From Dinoroseobacter sp. (GTDB taxonomy: Bacteria; Pseudomonadota; Alphaproteobacteria; Rhodobacterales; Rhodobacteraceae), in NCBI GenBank assembly GCA_030066795.1, contig JASJAW010000041.1:1-60078 (forward strand): a stretch of 60,078 nucleotides of DNA, given 5' to 3'. Every line of letters begins with the position of its first letter. Within the stretch, counting starts at the first letter, position 1. A program made the position numbers and the translations under genes. Below are positions 10,441 through 19,094 of this stretch, piece by piece. The notes beneath the pieces were generated by a model, which did no database searches, was not told where the DNA came from, and saw nothing but the letters and a program-made list of their open reading frames with translations.

Positions 10441-11025
10441 CTATTCAGGCCTGAGATCGGCGATCGTATCGACGTCGCGCAACAAGTCAATCTGCGCGAT
10501 GCGCAGTCCCTGCAGCGAGCGCTCTGTATCGCTCCGCGCGTACTCGGTCGACCAGCGTACGCCTGCGAAAATCTTTGCGGGAACAGCCTGTCTTCGGGCC
10601 AAACCGATCAACCAGTAGCCCCCATCGGGCGCAGGCCCCAGAACCGCGTCTGCTGACCCCAAAGCTTTTAGCGCGCGTGCAATGTGGTCCGGTGAAACGC
10701 CCGGAATGTCCGCACCTATGATCACCACCGGGCCCGGAGGCAGCGATCGGAAGACAAGCCCCATCCGGTCCCCCAGATCGCCCACACCTTGCGGAAACCG
10801 GGGCACACCGGCGGGCCAGACGCGGCTGTTCAGGCCTTCCATGTCGGGGCTCACCGCCAGCACCATGCGCCATCGGGGATCCTGCAATCGACGGATAAGG
10901 CGGTGCGTCTGGTGGCGGAACCACCATGCTGCGCCCACCATACCAAGATCCCGACCAAGGCGGGTTTTCACCCGACCGGGCCGAGGCTCCTTGACCATAA
11001 TGACCAAGGTTGGGCGCGCTCTCAA
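10441..11025 (-). CDS. DUF2064 / TIGR04282-family glycosyltransferase-like protein
   Basis: A 194-residue protein of the DUF2064 family (GT-A fold, nucleotidyl- or glycosyltransferase-like; some members are annotated in arsenosugar biosynthesis). Visible blocks are KEPRPGRVKTRLG near the N-terminus, GDRM, the acidic VVIIGADIPGV and GPAPDGGYWLIGL. I place the start at a TTG (11023-11025) that overlaps the TGA of the upstream acetyltransferase (TTGA): this gives the N-terminal beta strand [13 protein letters not shown] that the family needs. The next ATG would cut that strand. A longer in-frame extension upstream only reads through the acetyltransferase out of frame and is not real. Confidence 0.85.
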   Translation of the reverse strand: MRARPTLVIMVKEPRPGRVKTRLGRDLGMVGAAWWFRHQTHRLIRRLQDPRWRMVLAVSPDMEGLNSRVWPAGVPRFPQGVGDLGDRMGLVFRSLPPGPVVIIGADIPGVSPDHIARALKALGSADAVLGPAPDGGYWLIGLARRQAVPAKIFAGVRWSTEYARSDTERSLQGLRIAQIDLLRDVDTIADLRPE

Positions 11026-11450
11026 AAACGCAATTCCATATCGCGATGGGGAATGCCCGCATCGTCGTATTCCGCGCCATAGGCCGTGAACCCGAGATTG
11101 GCATAGAAGGGAATGGCATGGGTCTGCGCACCGAGCTTGGCGCCTTTGAGCCCCCCAACGCGGCGCAAGGTCTCGACCGCGGCTTCCATCAAGGTTCGGC
11201 CGGCGCCCGTCCCTCGTGCTTCCGCAAGAACACAAACACGTTCGATCTTGCCCATGTCCCCCACTTTGCGCAGCCGAGCGGTGCCAACCGGCTTGGACCC
11301 GGAGAAGGCAAGCAGGTGCAAAGCTTCGCCATCGCGCCCATCCCATTCCTCGTCCTCGGCTACATTCTGTTCCTCGATAAACACCTTGCGTCGCAAATCG
11401 CGGCATACATCCAGTTCCGCGGGGCCGGCGATTTCCCGAACCGCGATCAT
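11022..11450 (-). CDS. GNAT-family N-acetyltransferase
   Basis: A 142-residue single-domain GNAT acetyltransferase. The acetyl-CoA-binding motif A is seen as [17 protein letters not shown] (R/Q-x-x-G-x-G/A, residues about 71-87), followed by [12 protein letters not shown]. The N-terminal [12 protein letters not shown] block is of the ElaA/YjcF kind. The substrate cannot be told. Its ATG overlaps the dapE stop (ATGA at 11447-11450) and its stop overlaps the TTG of the DUF2064 gene, so it sits in the middle of a translationally coupled operon dapE-GNAT-DUF2064. Confidence 0.92.
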   Translation of the reverse strand: MIAVREIAGPAELDVCRDLRRKVFIEEQNVAEDEEWDGRDGEALHLLAFSGSKPVGTARLRKVGDMGKIERVCVLAEARGTGAGRTLMEAAVETLRRVGGLKGAKLGAQTHAIPFYANLGFTAYGAEYDDAGIPHRDMELRF

Positions 11451-12589
11451 GAAAAATAATCCCGTAGGATACGGCTATAGATCGCCTTCAATTGCGGGAT
11501 CTGTGCAACCTCTACGCGCTCGTCGACCTGATGCATCGACTTGCCCACCAAGCCGAACTCGACCACCGGGCAGTGATCCTTCACAAAACGCGCATCAGAC
11601 GTGCCGCCCGAGGTCGACAAGACGGGCATAACACCAGTTTCAGCTTCAACCGCGGCGGCGACCAGATCTGACAAGGCGCCCGGAGGCGTCAGAAAGCTTT
11701 CACCGGAAACCGAGACACGATGCGTGATTTTTACACCGGTCTCGGCCGCGACGGCCTCCGCTTCGTTCAAGATCATTGCAGTCAGACTGGCGGAAGTATG
11801 CGCGTCATTAAACCGGACATTCACCGTGGCCCTACAGGAGGCCGGGATCACGTTGTTGGCCGGGTTGCCAGTATCGAATGTGGTCACCGCCAGCGTGGAA
11901 GCATCGAAATGATCCGTACCAGTATCGAGCTCCAGTTTACTCAACCGATCGACCAGCTTTGCCATTGCCGGCACCGGGTTCTTGGCACGGTGCGGATAAG
12001 CCGAATGCCCCTGCACTCCGGTCGCTTCAAAGTAAAAAGTCATTGATCCACGCCGACCGATCTTGATCATCTCGCCCATGGTCTCGGGACAGGTAGGCTC
12101 GCCGACAAGACAGACTGACATGGCTTCGCCGTTGGTCTGCATCCAGTCGAGAAGCGCGCGTGTGCCGTGATGAGCGTCGCCTTCCTCATCACCTGTGATA
12201 GCCAGAACGACCGCACCCTCGGGCGGCGTATCCCGCACGAAATCCATGGCGGCCGCCGCAAAGGCCGCAACGCCGGATTTCATGTCGACCGCGCCGCGCC
12301 CGTACATGAACACGCCGTCCCGCGTCGCCCCAAACGGATCAAACTGCCAGTCAGTACGCTGCCCGATGGGCACTACGTCCGTATGTCCGTTAAACCCAAA
12401 TGTTTGGGCGTGCCCCTTCTCGCCCCAGCGGGCGAAGAGGTTGGAAATCCCTTCACGGTCGACCCGGGTGCAACAGAACCCCGCCTCGGACAGCCGCGCT
12501 TCAAGCATCTGAAGCGCGCCGCCTTCCTCCGGCGTGACAGACGGGCATCGGATCAAGTCGGCGGTCAGGGCCACAGCGTCGGTTGTCAT
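11447..12589 (-). CDS. dapE: Succinyl-diaminopimelate desuccinylase
   Basis: Zinc amidohydrolase (M20 family) that releases succinate from N-succinyl-LL-diaminopimelate in lysine and cell-wall synthesis. About 380 residues. Metal ligands are in FNGHTDVVP and [14 protein letters not shown]; the catalytic base is in [14 protein letters not shown]. The C-terminal [11 protein letters not shown] block is typical of DapE. I prefer the ATG at 12587-12589, which has AAGG five bases upstream, over the ATG at 12604, which has no ribosome-binding site and would overlap the upstream gene. DapD, the preceding enzyme of the succinylase branch, is encoded just upstream. Confidence 0.96.
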   Translation of the reverse strand: MTTDAVALTADLIRCPSVTPEEGGALQMLEARLSEAGFCCTRVDREGISNLFARWGEKGHAQTFGFNGHTDVVPIGQRTDWQFDPFGATRDGVFMYGRGAVDMKSGVAAFAAAAMDFVRDTPPEGAVVLAITGDEEGDAHHGTRALLDWMQTNGEAMSVCLVGEPTCPETMGEMIKIGRRGSMTFYFEATGVQGHSAYPHRAKNPVPAMAKLVDRLSKLELDTGTDHFDASTLAVTTFDTGNPANNVIPASCRATVNVRFNDAHTSASLTAMILNEAEAVAAETGVKITHRVSVSGESFLTPPGALSDLVAAAVEAETGVMPVLSTSGGTSDARFVKDHCPVVEFGLVGKSMHQVDERVEVAQIPQLKAIYSRILRDYFS

Positions 12590-12590
12590 C

Positions 12591-12920
12591 TCAGCCTTCG
12601 TCATAAAATGCTGTCGTCTGGGCCACCACGACCGAGTTTTCCTCCAGCGCGCGCGCCATCAGTGCACGCTCCTCCTCGGGAATGTCGTGGCCTTCCTTAA
12701 GGCGCTCTTCAAGTGAGCCGTAGCCCGACACATCAAGCGGGTTCAGACCGGCCTGCTTCAGAATCGCGACGGTCTCGCGCACGGCTTCAGCTTCGTCCAC
12801 GCCAGAGGCGTAGCACATCAGCGCCGCGCCAGTGGCGGTCTTGGGCAGGCCATCGCCGTCCTTGCGGCCGACCTCAACCAGCAGCGTGTAGACCGAATGC
12901 GGTTTCTTGACCTTCGACAT
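12591..12920 (-). CDS. Conserved hypothetical protein between dapD and dapE
   Basis: A 109-residue soluble acidic protein that I do not recognise as a named family. It has no signal peptide, membrane segment or cysteine pair. Features are a start rich in lysine and valine ([18 protein letters not shown]), a central helix [18 protein letters not shown], and an acidic helix [18 protein letters not shown]. The start at 12918-12920 has GGGAGAG six bases upstream. A longer frame to 13016 would run into the end of dapD and is unlikely. The 46-base gap to dapD and one-base gap to dapE place it in the dap operon, but nothing shows it acts in lysine synthesis. Confidence 0.8.
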   Translation of the reverse strand: MSKVKKPHSVYTLLVEVGRKDGDGLPKTATGAALMCYASGVDEAEAVRETVAILKQAGLNPLDVSGYGSLEERLKEGHDIPEEERALMARALEENSVVVAQTTAFYDEG

Positions 12921-12966
12921 CGGCGCTCTCCCGTCGCGAAGGTCAGGTCCCCCGCCGGTGCTGGAC

Positions 12967-13794
12967 TCAGTCCCGCAGCAATTCGTTGATTCCTGTCTTG
13001 GAGCGGGTTCTTTCATCGACCCGCTTGACGATCACCGCGCAATAGAGACTGACATCGTTTTTTGAAGGCATGGACCCCGCGACCACCACCGAATAGGGCG
13101 GCACTTCGCCATACATGACCTCGCCGGTCTCCCGATCCACGATCTTGGTCGACTGGCCAATGAAAACGCCCATGCCAAGCACGGAGCCCTCGCGCACGAT
13201 CACGCCTTCGACCACTTCCGAACGCGCACCGACAAAACAGTTGTCCTCGATGATGGTCGGGCCTGCCTGCATCGGCTCCAGAACGCCGCCGATCCCCACG
13301 CCGCCCGAAAGGTGGACGTTCTTGCCGATCTGCGCACAGGACCCGACGGTTGCCCAGGTGTCCACCATCGTGCCGCTGTCGACGTAGGCTCCAAGGTTGA
13401 CGAAGGACGGCATTAAGACGACGCCCGGCGCGATATAGGCGGACTTGCGCACGACGCAGTTCGGCACGGCGCGAAAGCCCGCTGCACTCCATCTGTCTGC
13501 GTCCCAGTCAGCCCATTTGCTGTCGACCTTGTCCCACCAGGAGCCGCCTTGTGGCGAACCCGATTGCATCTCCATGTCTTTCAGACGGAAGCCCAGCAAG
13601 ACCGCCTTTTTGGCCCACTGGTTGACATGCCAGCTACCGTCCTCACGCCGCTCTGCAACCCTCAGACCGCCCCCATCGAGCGCCGCAAGCGTGCTTTCGA
13701 TCGCATCGCGGGTCTCACCGGTTGTGGCAGGCGTGATCGTGTCACGGGCCTCCCACGCGGTTTCAATCGCCGTTTCAAGTTGCGCGTTCGACAT
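12967..13794 (-). CDS. dapD: Tetrahydrodipicolinate N-succinyltransferase
   Basis: Transfers succinyl from succinyl-CoA to tetrahydrodipicolinate, the first step of the succinylase branch to diaminopimelate and lysine. At 275 residues it has the normal length. The N-terminal helical domain is followed by a left-handed beta-helix of hexapeptide repeats (residues about 105-230), including [19 protein letters not shown] and [10 protein letters not shown]. It heads the run dapD-unknown-dapE-GNAT-DUF2064, all on the minus strand. A hairpin at 13829-13851 separates it from the gene upstream. Confidence 0.97.
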   Translation of the reverse strand: MSNAQLETAIETAWEARDTITPATTGETRDAIESTLAALDGGGLRVAERREDGSWHVNQWAKKAVLLGFRLKDMEMQSGSPQGGSWWDKVDSKWADWDADRWSAAGFRAVPNCVVRKSAYIAPGVVLMPSFVNLGAYVDSGTMVDTWATVGSCAQIGKNVHLSGGVGIGGVLEPMQAGPTIIEDNCFVGARSEVVEGVIVREGSVLGMGVFIGQSTKIVDRETGEVMYGEVPPYSVVVAGSMPSKNDVSLYCAVIVKRVDERTRSKTGINELLRD

Positions 13795-13828
13795 ATCGCC
13801 CCCTCAGCTACGCCAACTACAGTGTCGC

Positions 13829-13851
13829 GGCTGGCTATACCCAAGCCAGCC
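13829..13851 (-). terminator. Hairpin between the 212-residue unknown gene and dapD
   Basis: Seven-base perfect stem (GGCTGGC / GCCAGCC) with a nine-base loop, located 35 bases after the stop of the upstream minus-strand gene and 35 bases before dapD. There is no T run after it on either strand, so it is a weak terminator candidate or a leader structure for dapD. Confidence 0.35.
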
Positions 13852-13885
13852 CATGGCTGCAATCATTGGAGGGTCCGAAAACCGC

Positions 13886-14524
13886 TTAATGCGGCCGAAT
13901 ACTCGAGCCGTGGCGACCGCTCCCGGACATCATATCGAGAACTCTGTCTGCCAGTGTCGTGGTTTCGGGCGCAATGCTGGCACCAACCACGTGAACTGTT
14001 TTTCCGATACGCCGCCGGGACAGAACAAAGTCTGTTGCGACCGTCAAAAGCGCCCAGTCATTCACGCGCCCAACCGGAAACCGCAAAACAAAGTGATAAA
14101 ATCGTGCTTCGCCGAACACTTGCCAGGAGTCGGATGCACGTGCGGCCTCTGGCACAGCATCCGCCGCATCGAAAGTAAAGGAACTTGCAGGAACCGTGTC
14201 TTCGATTGCAGCTTTCAGCTGCGGAAGCGAAGCGCCAAGTCCTTCAAGAATCCTTCCCAGCTTTGCTGCTTCAGCGGCTTGATCGCGCACTCCGAACGTG
14301 TCGATGCTGAAACACTGCAGAGCCGGTGCGATTTTCAGTTTCTTGCGACCAGAGCGGCGTGACCACTGCTGGGAGACGTGATCCCACGACGTCAACAGCG
14401 CTTTTCCCGGCACAATACTCCCAGCCCATTTTTCGGAGAAGGCTGGAAAATCATCAAACTGTTCGAAAGACACGCCGTAAAAGTCGATGTCACCGATCCG
14501 AAACTCGATACGCAAACTGCTCAC
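13886..14524 (-). CDS. Hypothetical protein
   Basis: A 212-residue soluble protein of unknown family. It begins with a beta-rich block (LRIEFRIGDIDFYGVSF), carries a basic patch SRRSGRKKLK near residue 58, and in the C-terminal half has RFYHFVLRFPVGRVNDWALL followed by TDFVLSRRRIGKTVHVVG. No signal peptide, membrane helix or catalytic motif is recognised. Codon use resembles its neighbours, whereas the 305-codon frame on the other strand overlaps dapD and looks like an artefact. It is divergent from the LOG-family gene, with a 146-base shared promoter region. Confidence 0.75.
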   Translation of the reverse strand: MSSLRIEFRIGDIDFYGVSFEQFDDFPAFSEKWAGSIVPGKALLTSWDHVSQQWSRRSGRKKLKIAPALQCFSIDTFGVRDQAAEAAKLGRILEGLGASLPQLKAAIEDTVPASSFTFDAADAVPEAARASDSWQVFGEARFYHFVLRFPVGRVNDWALLTVATDFVLSRRRIGKTVHVVGASIAPETTTLADRVLDMMSGSGRHGSSIRPH

Positions 14525-14670
14525 CCCCGATACACTACCCCGTCAAAGTGACGTATTCAGTTCCCGCATGCAATCAGATAGCCACCGCTATGCGCAGAAT
14601 TCTCTGGTCAAGCCGAAGGGGCGGCTTAGGGTGACGTCAAAAGAAAACGCAAGGGTTCTTGGAACGCAAA

Positions 14671-15519
14671 ATGAAAGACAACTCCAAACATCACGGACCG
14701 TTTCGGGACGCTCAACAGGACGTTGAAACCGCAGACAGCATCCCAGATACAGCGCAAACACGCGCCCCGGCCTACCGCCTCGCTTTTGACGATCCCGATT
14801 TCCTCTGCCGAGACGAATTGCGCCCGGTCAGGCTGCAGCTTGAGCTGCTGAAACCACAAATGGTTTTGGACGAACGCGGCGTTGAAAGCACGGTCGTTAT
14901 GTTCGGCGGCGCACGTATACCAGCCCCGGAAGACAAGGAAAAAGCACGCAGCGCCACGCTCCGGGATTTGTCGGGGTACTACGAGGAAGCCCGAAAATTC
15001 GCCTTTGCGATGACGCAAAAAAGCATGGAGAGCTACGGCCGGGAAAATGTCATCGTGACCGGCGGCGGGCCAGGTGTGATGGAAGCCGGCAATCTGGGTG
15101 CGCATGAGGCTGGTGGAACCTCGATCGGTCTGAGCATCGTCTTACCGCATGAAAACGCCCCGAACCGCTATGTCACACCCGACCTTTGCTTCAACTTCCA
15201 CTATTTCGCGATCAGGAAGATGCACTTCCTCATGCGGGCCAGCGCCATCGCGGTATTCCCGGGTGGGTTTGGGACGCTCGATGAATTGTTCGAAACGCTG
15301 ACCCTCATTCAAACCGGACGAATGGAGCAAGTGCCCTTTCTGCTTTTTGGCAGCGACTTCTGGAAGAAGATCATAGACTGGGAAGCTCTGGCGGAGGCTG
15401 GCACGATTTCGGAAGAAGACCTGCGTCTTTTCCGATTTGTTGACACCGCCGACGAGGCTGTCGCCCTGATCGACAGCTGGGAACCTGCACCGCCCCGCAG
15501 CAAGCTTCCGGGGCGTTAA
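14671..15519 (+). CDS. LOG-family (TIGR00730) nucleotide phosphoribohydrolase
   Basis: A protein of about 282 residues of the Lonely-Guy family, which hydrolyses cytokinin-type or AMP-like nucleoside 5'-monophosphates. The two signature motifs are present: [11 protein letters not shown] near residue 133 and PGGFGTLDE near residue 195. It has about 90 extra residues at the N-terminus compared with the short plant-type LOG proteins, as in the longer bacterial branch. I choose the ATG at 14671 (GGAA six bases upstream); a TTG at 14659 is the alternative. Its TAA overlaps the TAA of convergent rlmN in the sequence TTAA at 15516-15519. Confidence 0.93.
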   Translation: MKDNSKHHGPFRDAQQDVETADSIPDTAQTRAPAYRLAFDDPDFLCRDELRPVRLQLELLKPQMVLDERGVESTVVMFGGARIPAPEDKEKARSATLRDLSGYYEEARKFAFAMTQKSMESYGRENVIVTGGGPGVMEAGNLGAHEAGGTSIGLSIVLPHENAPNRYVTPDLCFNFHYFAIRKMHFLMRASAIAVFPGGFGTLDELFETLTLIQTGRMEQVPFLLFGSDFWKKIIDWEALAEAGTISEEDLRLFRFVDTADEAVALIDSWEPAPPRSKLPGR

Positions 15520-16706
15520 AGCCCGGCTTCTGCCGCAATCTGCGCCTTGCTCTTACGTGCACGTTCGGTCTCGGACTTCAGCTGCCCACAAGCCGCCATG
15601 ATGTCCTCGCCCCTTGGAGTGCGGATCGGGGACGCATATCCGGCCTTGTAAATGATATCGGCGAACCTGCGGATGCGGTTGTTGCTGGAGCGTTCATAAG
15701 GAGCGCCCGGCCATTCATTGAAAGGAATAAGGTTGATCTTCGCGGGAATGCCTTCGATCAGTTTGATCAGACGGCGTGCATCCTCGTCGCTGTCGTTAAC
15801 GTCCTTCAGCATCACGTATTCAAACGTAATCCGCTCCGAATTCGACACCTTCGGATAGCTGCGTAACGCCTCCAGCAGGACCTCGATATTCCAGCGTTTG
15901 TTGATCGGCACGAGCTTGTCGCGCACCTCGTCGGTGGTGGCATGGAAACTGATGGCCAGCTGACAGCCGATCTCAGCTGCGGTGCGGGCGATCTCCGGCA
16001 CAACACCCGAGGTCGACAGGGTAATCCGGCGACGGCTTAGCGAAATGCCTTCCGGGTCCATCGCGATTTTCATCGCGTCGCGAACGTTGTCGAAATTGTA
16101 GAGGGGCTCACCCATCCCCATCAGAACGATATTTGACAGCAGCCGCGTTTCATCTTTGGGGTTCCGACCCGGGGCCGGCCATTCACCCAGATCATCACGC
16201 GCGATCATGACCTGCCCAACGATCTCGGCCGCAGTGAGGTTCCTTACCAGCTTTTGCGTTCCGGTATGGCAGAAGGAACAGGTGAGTGTGCACCCGACCT
16301 GGCTCGATACACAGAGGGTTCCGCGGTCTGCTTCCGGGATATAGACAACCTCCACTTCGTGCCCGCCTGCAATTCGGACAAGGTACTTGCGCGTGCCGTC
16401 CTCCGAAATGTTCCGCACCACAACCTCGGGCACAGAGATCTCGAAATTCTCACCCAGCATAGCCCGGTATGGCTTGGCAAGATTGGTCATGTCCGCAAAA
16501 TCACGGACACCCTTTTGGTAGATCCATTGCCAGATCTGACCTTCCCGCATCTTAGCTTGCTTCTCGGGTGTACCTGCTGCGATCAGCGCTTCCCGCAACT
16601 GAAGACGGGTCAGGCCGACAAGGTTACGTTTGCCCTGCGCAGACTCTTTGCGAGGGATCGTGAGCACGTCCTGTGTGATCGGCGCTGTAGGTGCGGCCTT
16701 GGTCAT
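15516..16706 (-). CDS. rlmN: Dual-specificity 23S rRNA/tRNA adenine-C2 methyltransferase RlmN
   Basis: Radical SAM enzyme that methylates A2503 of 23S rRNA and A37 of some tRNAs. About 396 residues from the chosen ATG at 16704-16706, which has GGAG six bases upstream; a further in-frame ATG at 16757 is less likely. The iron-sulfur ligands are in [12 protein letters not shown] (C-x3-C-x2-C). MGMGEPLYN and the [15 protein letters not shown] block are family signatures, and the methyl-carrying cysteine is in IMAACGQL near the C-terminus. It converges on the LOG-family gene. Confidence 0.97.
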   Translation of the reverse strand: MTKAAPTAPITQDVLTIPRKESAQGKRNLVGLTRLQLREALIAAGTPEKQAKMREGQIWQWIYQKGVRDFADMTNLAKPYRAMLGENFEISVPEVVVRNISEDGTRKYLVRIAGGHEVEVVYIPEADRGTLCVSSQVGCTLTCSFCHTGTQKLVRNLTAAEIVGQVMIARDDLGEWPAPGRNPKDETRLLSNIVLMGMGEPLYNFDNVRDAMKIAMDPEGISLSRRRITLSTSGVVPEIARTAAEIGCQLAISFHATTDEVRDKLVPINKRWNIEVLLEALRSYPKVSNSERITFEYVMLKDVNDSDEDARRLIKLIEGIPAKINLIPFNEWPGAPYERSSNNRIRRFADIIYKAGYASPIRTPRGEDIMAACGQLKSETERARKSKAQIAAEAGL

Positions 16707-16899
16707 CGAGGGCTCCGAAGTGGATTGGTTCGGCTGATATAGAGTGTTGCACCGCATCTGGGAAGAGGGACACTGGTTCCGGACGCGCTGGCTCGGAAGG
16801 CCAACGGCTCTCTATAGATTGTCAGGGCAGGTCTGGCTGCTTTGGCTCTCGCCTCAGGCAGAGTAGCCCGGCGTCAGCCGTTCGCATCTATGCGTCTGT

Positions 16900-18726
16900 T
16901 CACGCCAAAAGGGATTTGAAGTGCTGCTCGTACGGACTTGCATCTTCGCGCCGCGGAATGCCGGGGGCCGGATCAATCTCGGAAAGTTCAGCCCCCAAGA
17001 ACCTCTCTAGATCGTTGGCAATGCCCGTGCGTCCGCTCACCAGATCTTTGTATCGCACAGTTAATGCGCGAGACCCCATCTTCTCAGCCAGAATGCGCCC
17101 CGTTTCGCGGTACCAGCGTACATACTCTATTGTTTCAGACGCGCTCCGCGCGAATGGCAGATCACTCTTATAGCCTCGCACGAATATCTCGGCTGCAGTT
17201 CGTGTTTCGTCACGCTCGACAAAGAGGAATAGCGCGTTCTTAAAAGTATCATGGATCAGGTGAGCGACATTCAGAATGAAAGGATTGGTGGAGGTCACCA
17301 ACCGAACGCCATTTGAATCGAGATCTTCCTCGGAAACGTGAAAAAGCCGGGTGATGTCTCCGCCACCATCAAGACCACGGCGCTTGCTTTTGCGCAGGTA
17401 CTCAGTCGCGCTCTCCTCTTGCCAGTTCTCCCGAAATGGCCGAACAATCGCGCTTTGCGACAATAATTTTTCGACTGTTGTTTTTCCCGACCGCGACGGG
17501 CCGAGAATAATGAGAAGCCGGGTTTCATCATGCTCTTGCGAAGCGCCTGTTCCAGGCGTCCACTCGTCCACTTCCTGAGACGTACGACGGCAGCTCTCTC
17601 GCCAAGCTTCAATTGCGCAAGGATCATTGAGAAGCTCATTGGCCGAGCAGCAGGACTGAAAACTCTCGTCAAACTCGCCGAGATGCTTCAAAGCCCCCGA
17701 CCGGATCATCAACAGCTGAGCCGCGTCTGCTTTGTCCGCCTCCGTGGAAGCAAACTCCTGAAGTTTGTTCGCCATCTCTGTGGGAAGCGCGCCCATGGGC
17801 GCATTCGCGAGTTGAAGAGCTGCCTTCATGTTGGAAGGGTCGATTTCAAGAGCCTTCATACAGTCCTCCACCGCGTCCGGGATTTGACCCAGCTCGAACT
17901 TGGCGGAACTCAAACTCACAAGCACATCTGGAGACGTCGGCCACAGCTCCACGGCTTTTTCGTAACACACGACCGCTTTTTCAGGCGCGCCACACCTGTT
18001 GTGAGCGCCACCAAGATTGGCCCAGTACTTTGCTTTAGCCGGATCTATCTCGAGAGCTTTCTCGAAGACGAAAGCTGCTTCTAGAGGTCGTTTTAACTCC
18101 AGCAGTACGACACCAAGGGTATTATGAGCCTGCGCATCCTGTGGGCGAGCCTGAAGGCCAGCCGCGAGCCATTTTTCCGCCGCCTCGTAGTCTTCTTGCC
18201 CCATCAAGGCAGTGCCCAGCGCAATCTGCGCTTTCGCGAAGTCTGGCTTCAGCGCGACGGCTTTGCTCAAGCACGGGATCGCATCCGCGTGTTTCTTCCG
18301 GGCTAGCAACAGCGCCCCCAATTTGTAATGCGCGTCCGACGAGTTCGGGGTCTGCGCCACAACTTTGCGAAATGCCGCCTCGGCCTCATCAAACTTGTTC
18401 AGAGACGTGTGTGTAACGCCCACGAAATCCCAAAGCTCAGCGGAGGTTGGATAGGTCCGGGTTAACTGAAGCGCCCGCGCCGCCGCCTGTGGGAGACGCC
18501 CTTGCTGTGCCGCAGCTCTCAGTTTGTTCATAATATCGGATAGCGGTGCGTTACGGTGAGTCGACGTGGAAGGCGTATCGAGCGCTTTCAAAGCAGACTG
18601 CACGCGTGCATTTTTGGGAAACTGTTTAAGAAAACCCGCCAACGCGGCCTTGGCCCCCGCAATATCCCCCGCTCTCTGCAGAGCTTTTGCACGTTGCAGC
18701 GCTTGCTGGGCGGAGGCTTTTTTCAT
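16900..18726 (-). CDS. TPR-repeat sulfotransferase family protein
   Basis: A 608-residue fusion. The first part, about residues 5-330, is a solenoid of tetratricopeptide repeats (for example FDEAEAAFRKVVAQTPNSSD and YEAAEKWLAAGLQARPQDAQ, with the alanine/glycine/proline pattern). The second part, about residues 400-600, is a sulfotransferase domain: P-loop IILGPSRSGKTTVEKLL for PAPS, then ALFLFVERDETRTAAEIF and VRYKDLV. Such proteins are common in marine alphaproteobacteria; the acceptor is unknown, perhaps a surface polysaccharide or peptide. No signal peptide is seen, so it should be cytoplasmic. It is divergent from the SLC13 permease. Confidence 0.92.
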   Translation of the reverse strand: MKKASAQQALQRAKALQRAGDIAGAKAALAGFLKQFPKNARVQSALKALDTPSTSTHRNAPLSDIMNKLRAAAQQGRLPQAAARALQLTRTYPTSAELWDFVGVTHTSLNKFDEAEAAFRKVVAQTPNSSDAHYKLGALLLARKKHADAIPCLSKAVALKPDFAKAQIALGTALMGQEDYEAAEKWLAAGLQARPQDAQAHNTLGVVLLELKRPLEAAFVFEKALEIDPAKAKYWANLGGAHNRCGAPEKAVVCYEKAVELWPTSPDVLVSLSSAKFELGQIPDAVEDCMKALEIDPSNMKAALQLANAPMGALPTEMANKLQEFASTEADKADAAQLLMIRSGALKHLGEFDESFQSCCSANELLNDPCAIEAWRESCRRTSQEVDEWTPGTGASQEHDETRLLIILGPSRSGKTTVEKLLSQSAIVRPFRENWQEESATEYLRKSKRRGLDGGGDITRLFHVSEEDLDSNGVRLVTSTNPFILNVAHLIHDTFKNALFLFVERDETRTAAEIFVRGYKSDLPFARSASETIEYVRWYRETGRILAEKMGSRALTVRYKDLVSGRTGIANDLERFLGAELSEIDPAPGIPRREDASPYEQHFKSLLA

Positions 18727-19094
18727 CGCGTGCCTTTTGCCGGAAGGTTCCGAGGTCTTCCGGAGACCTACTCGGTCCTAAGCCGATATGTAAGCGCCTT
18801 GTGGCGGTTCAGGGGACAAGGGCTTTGGCATGAATGCGCGCCTTGTTCAGAAGGTCAAATAAAAACAATGCAGTATGCCCATTACACGCCTCTTTAGACT
18901 TGCCAACTGGCACTGTGCTGGGCCAGTAGCCGCTGTGCCAATTGCAGTCAGAGGGGAAACACAGAGCAAGCGTCGCAAAATGCGATAACATGAAGTTAAA
19001 TGGGTAAGCGGAAGGCGCTCCGCTTCACGATAGCAGACAACTGCCAACGTGGGGTAAGCCTCCTCTGCAACCTCGGATCAAGGGAGTATGTGGA
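18727..19094. promoter_or_regulatory. Divergent intergenic region, sulfotransferase / SLC13 permease
   Basis: 368 bases with no credible gene on either strand. It must contain the promoters of both flanking genes. A seven-base perfect hairpin (AAGCGGA / TCCGCTT, six-base loop) lies at 19006-19025, about 70 bases before the permease start, and has no T run; it could be an operator or a leader structure. A GGGAG at 19082-19086 serves the permease start. I see no confident -35/-10 pair. Confidence 0.5.

Noticed and set aside
13445..14362. 305-codon plus-strand frame
   Set aside because: It overlaps both dapD and the 212-residue gene in antisense, mixing two coding shadows and an intergenic hairpin.
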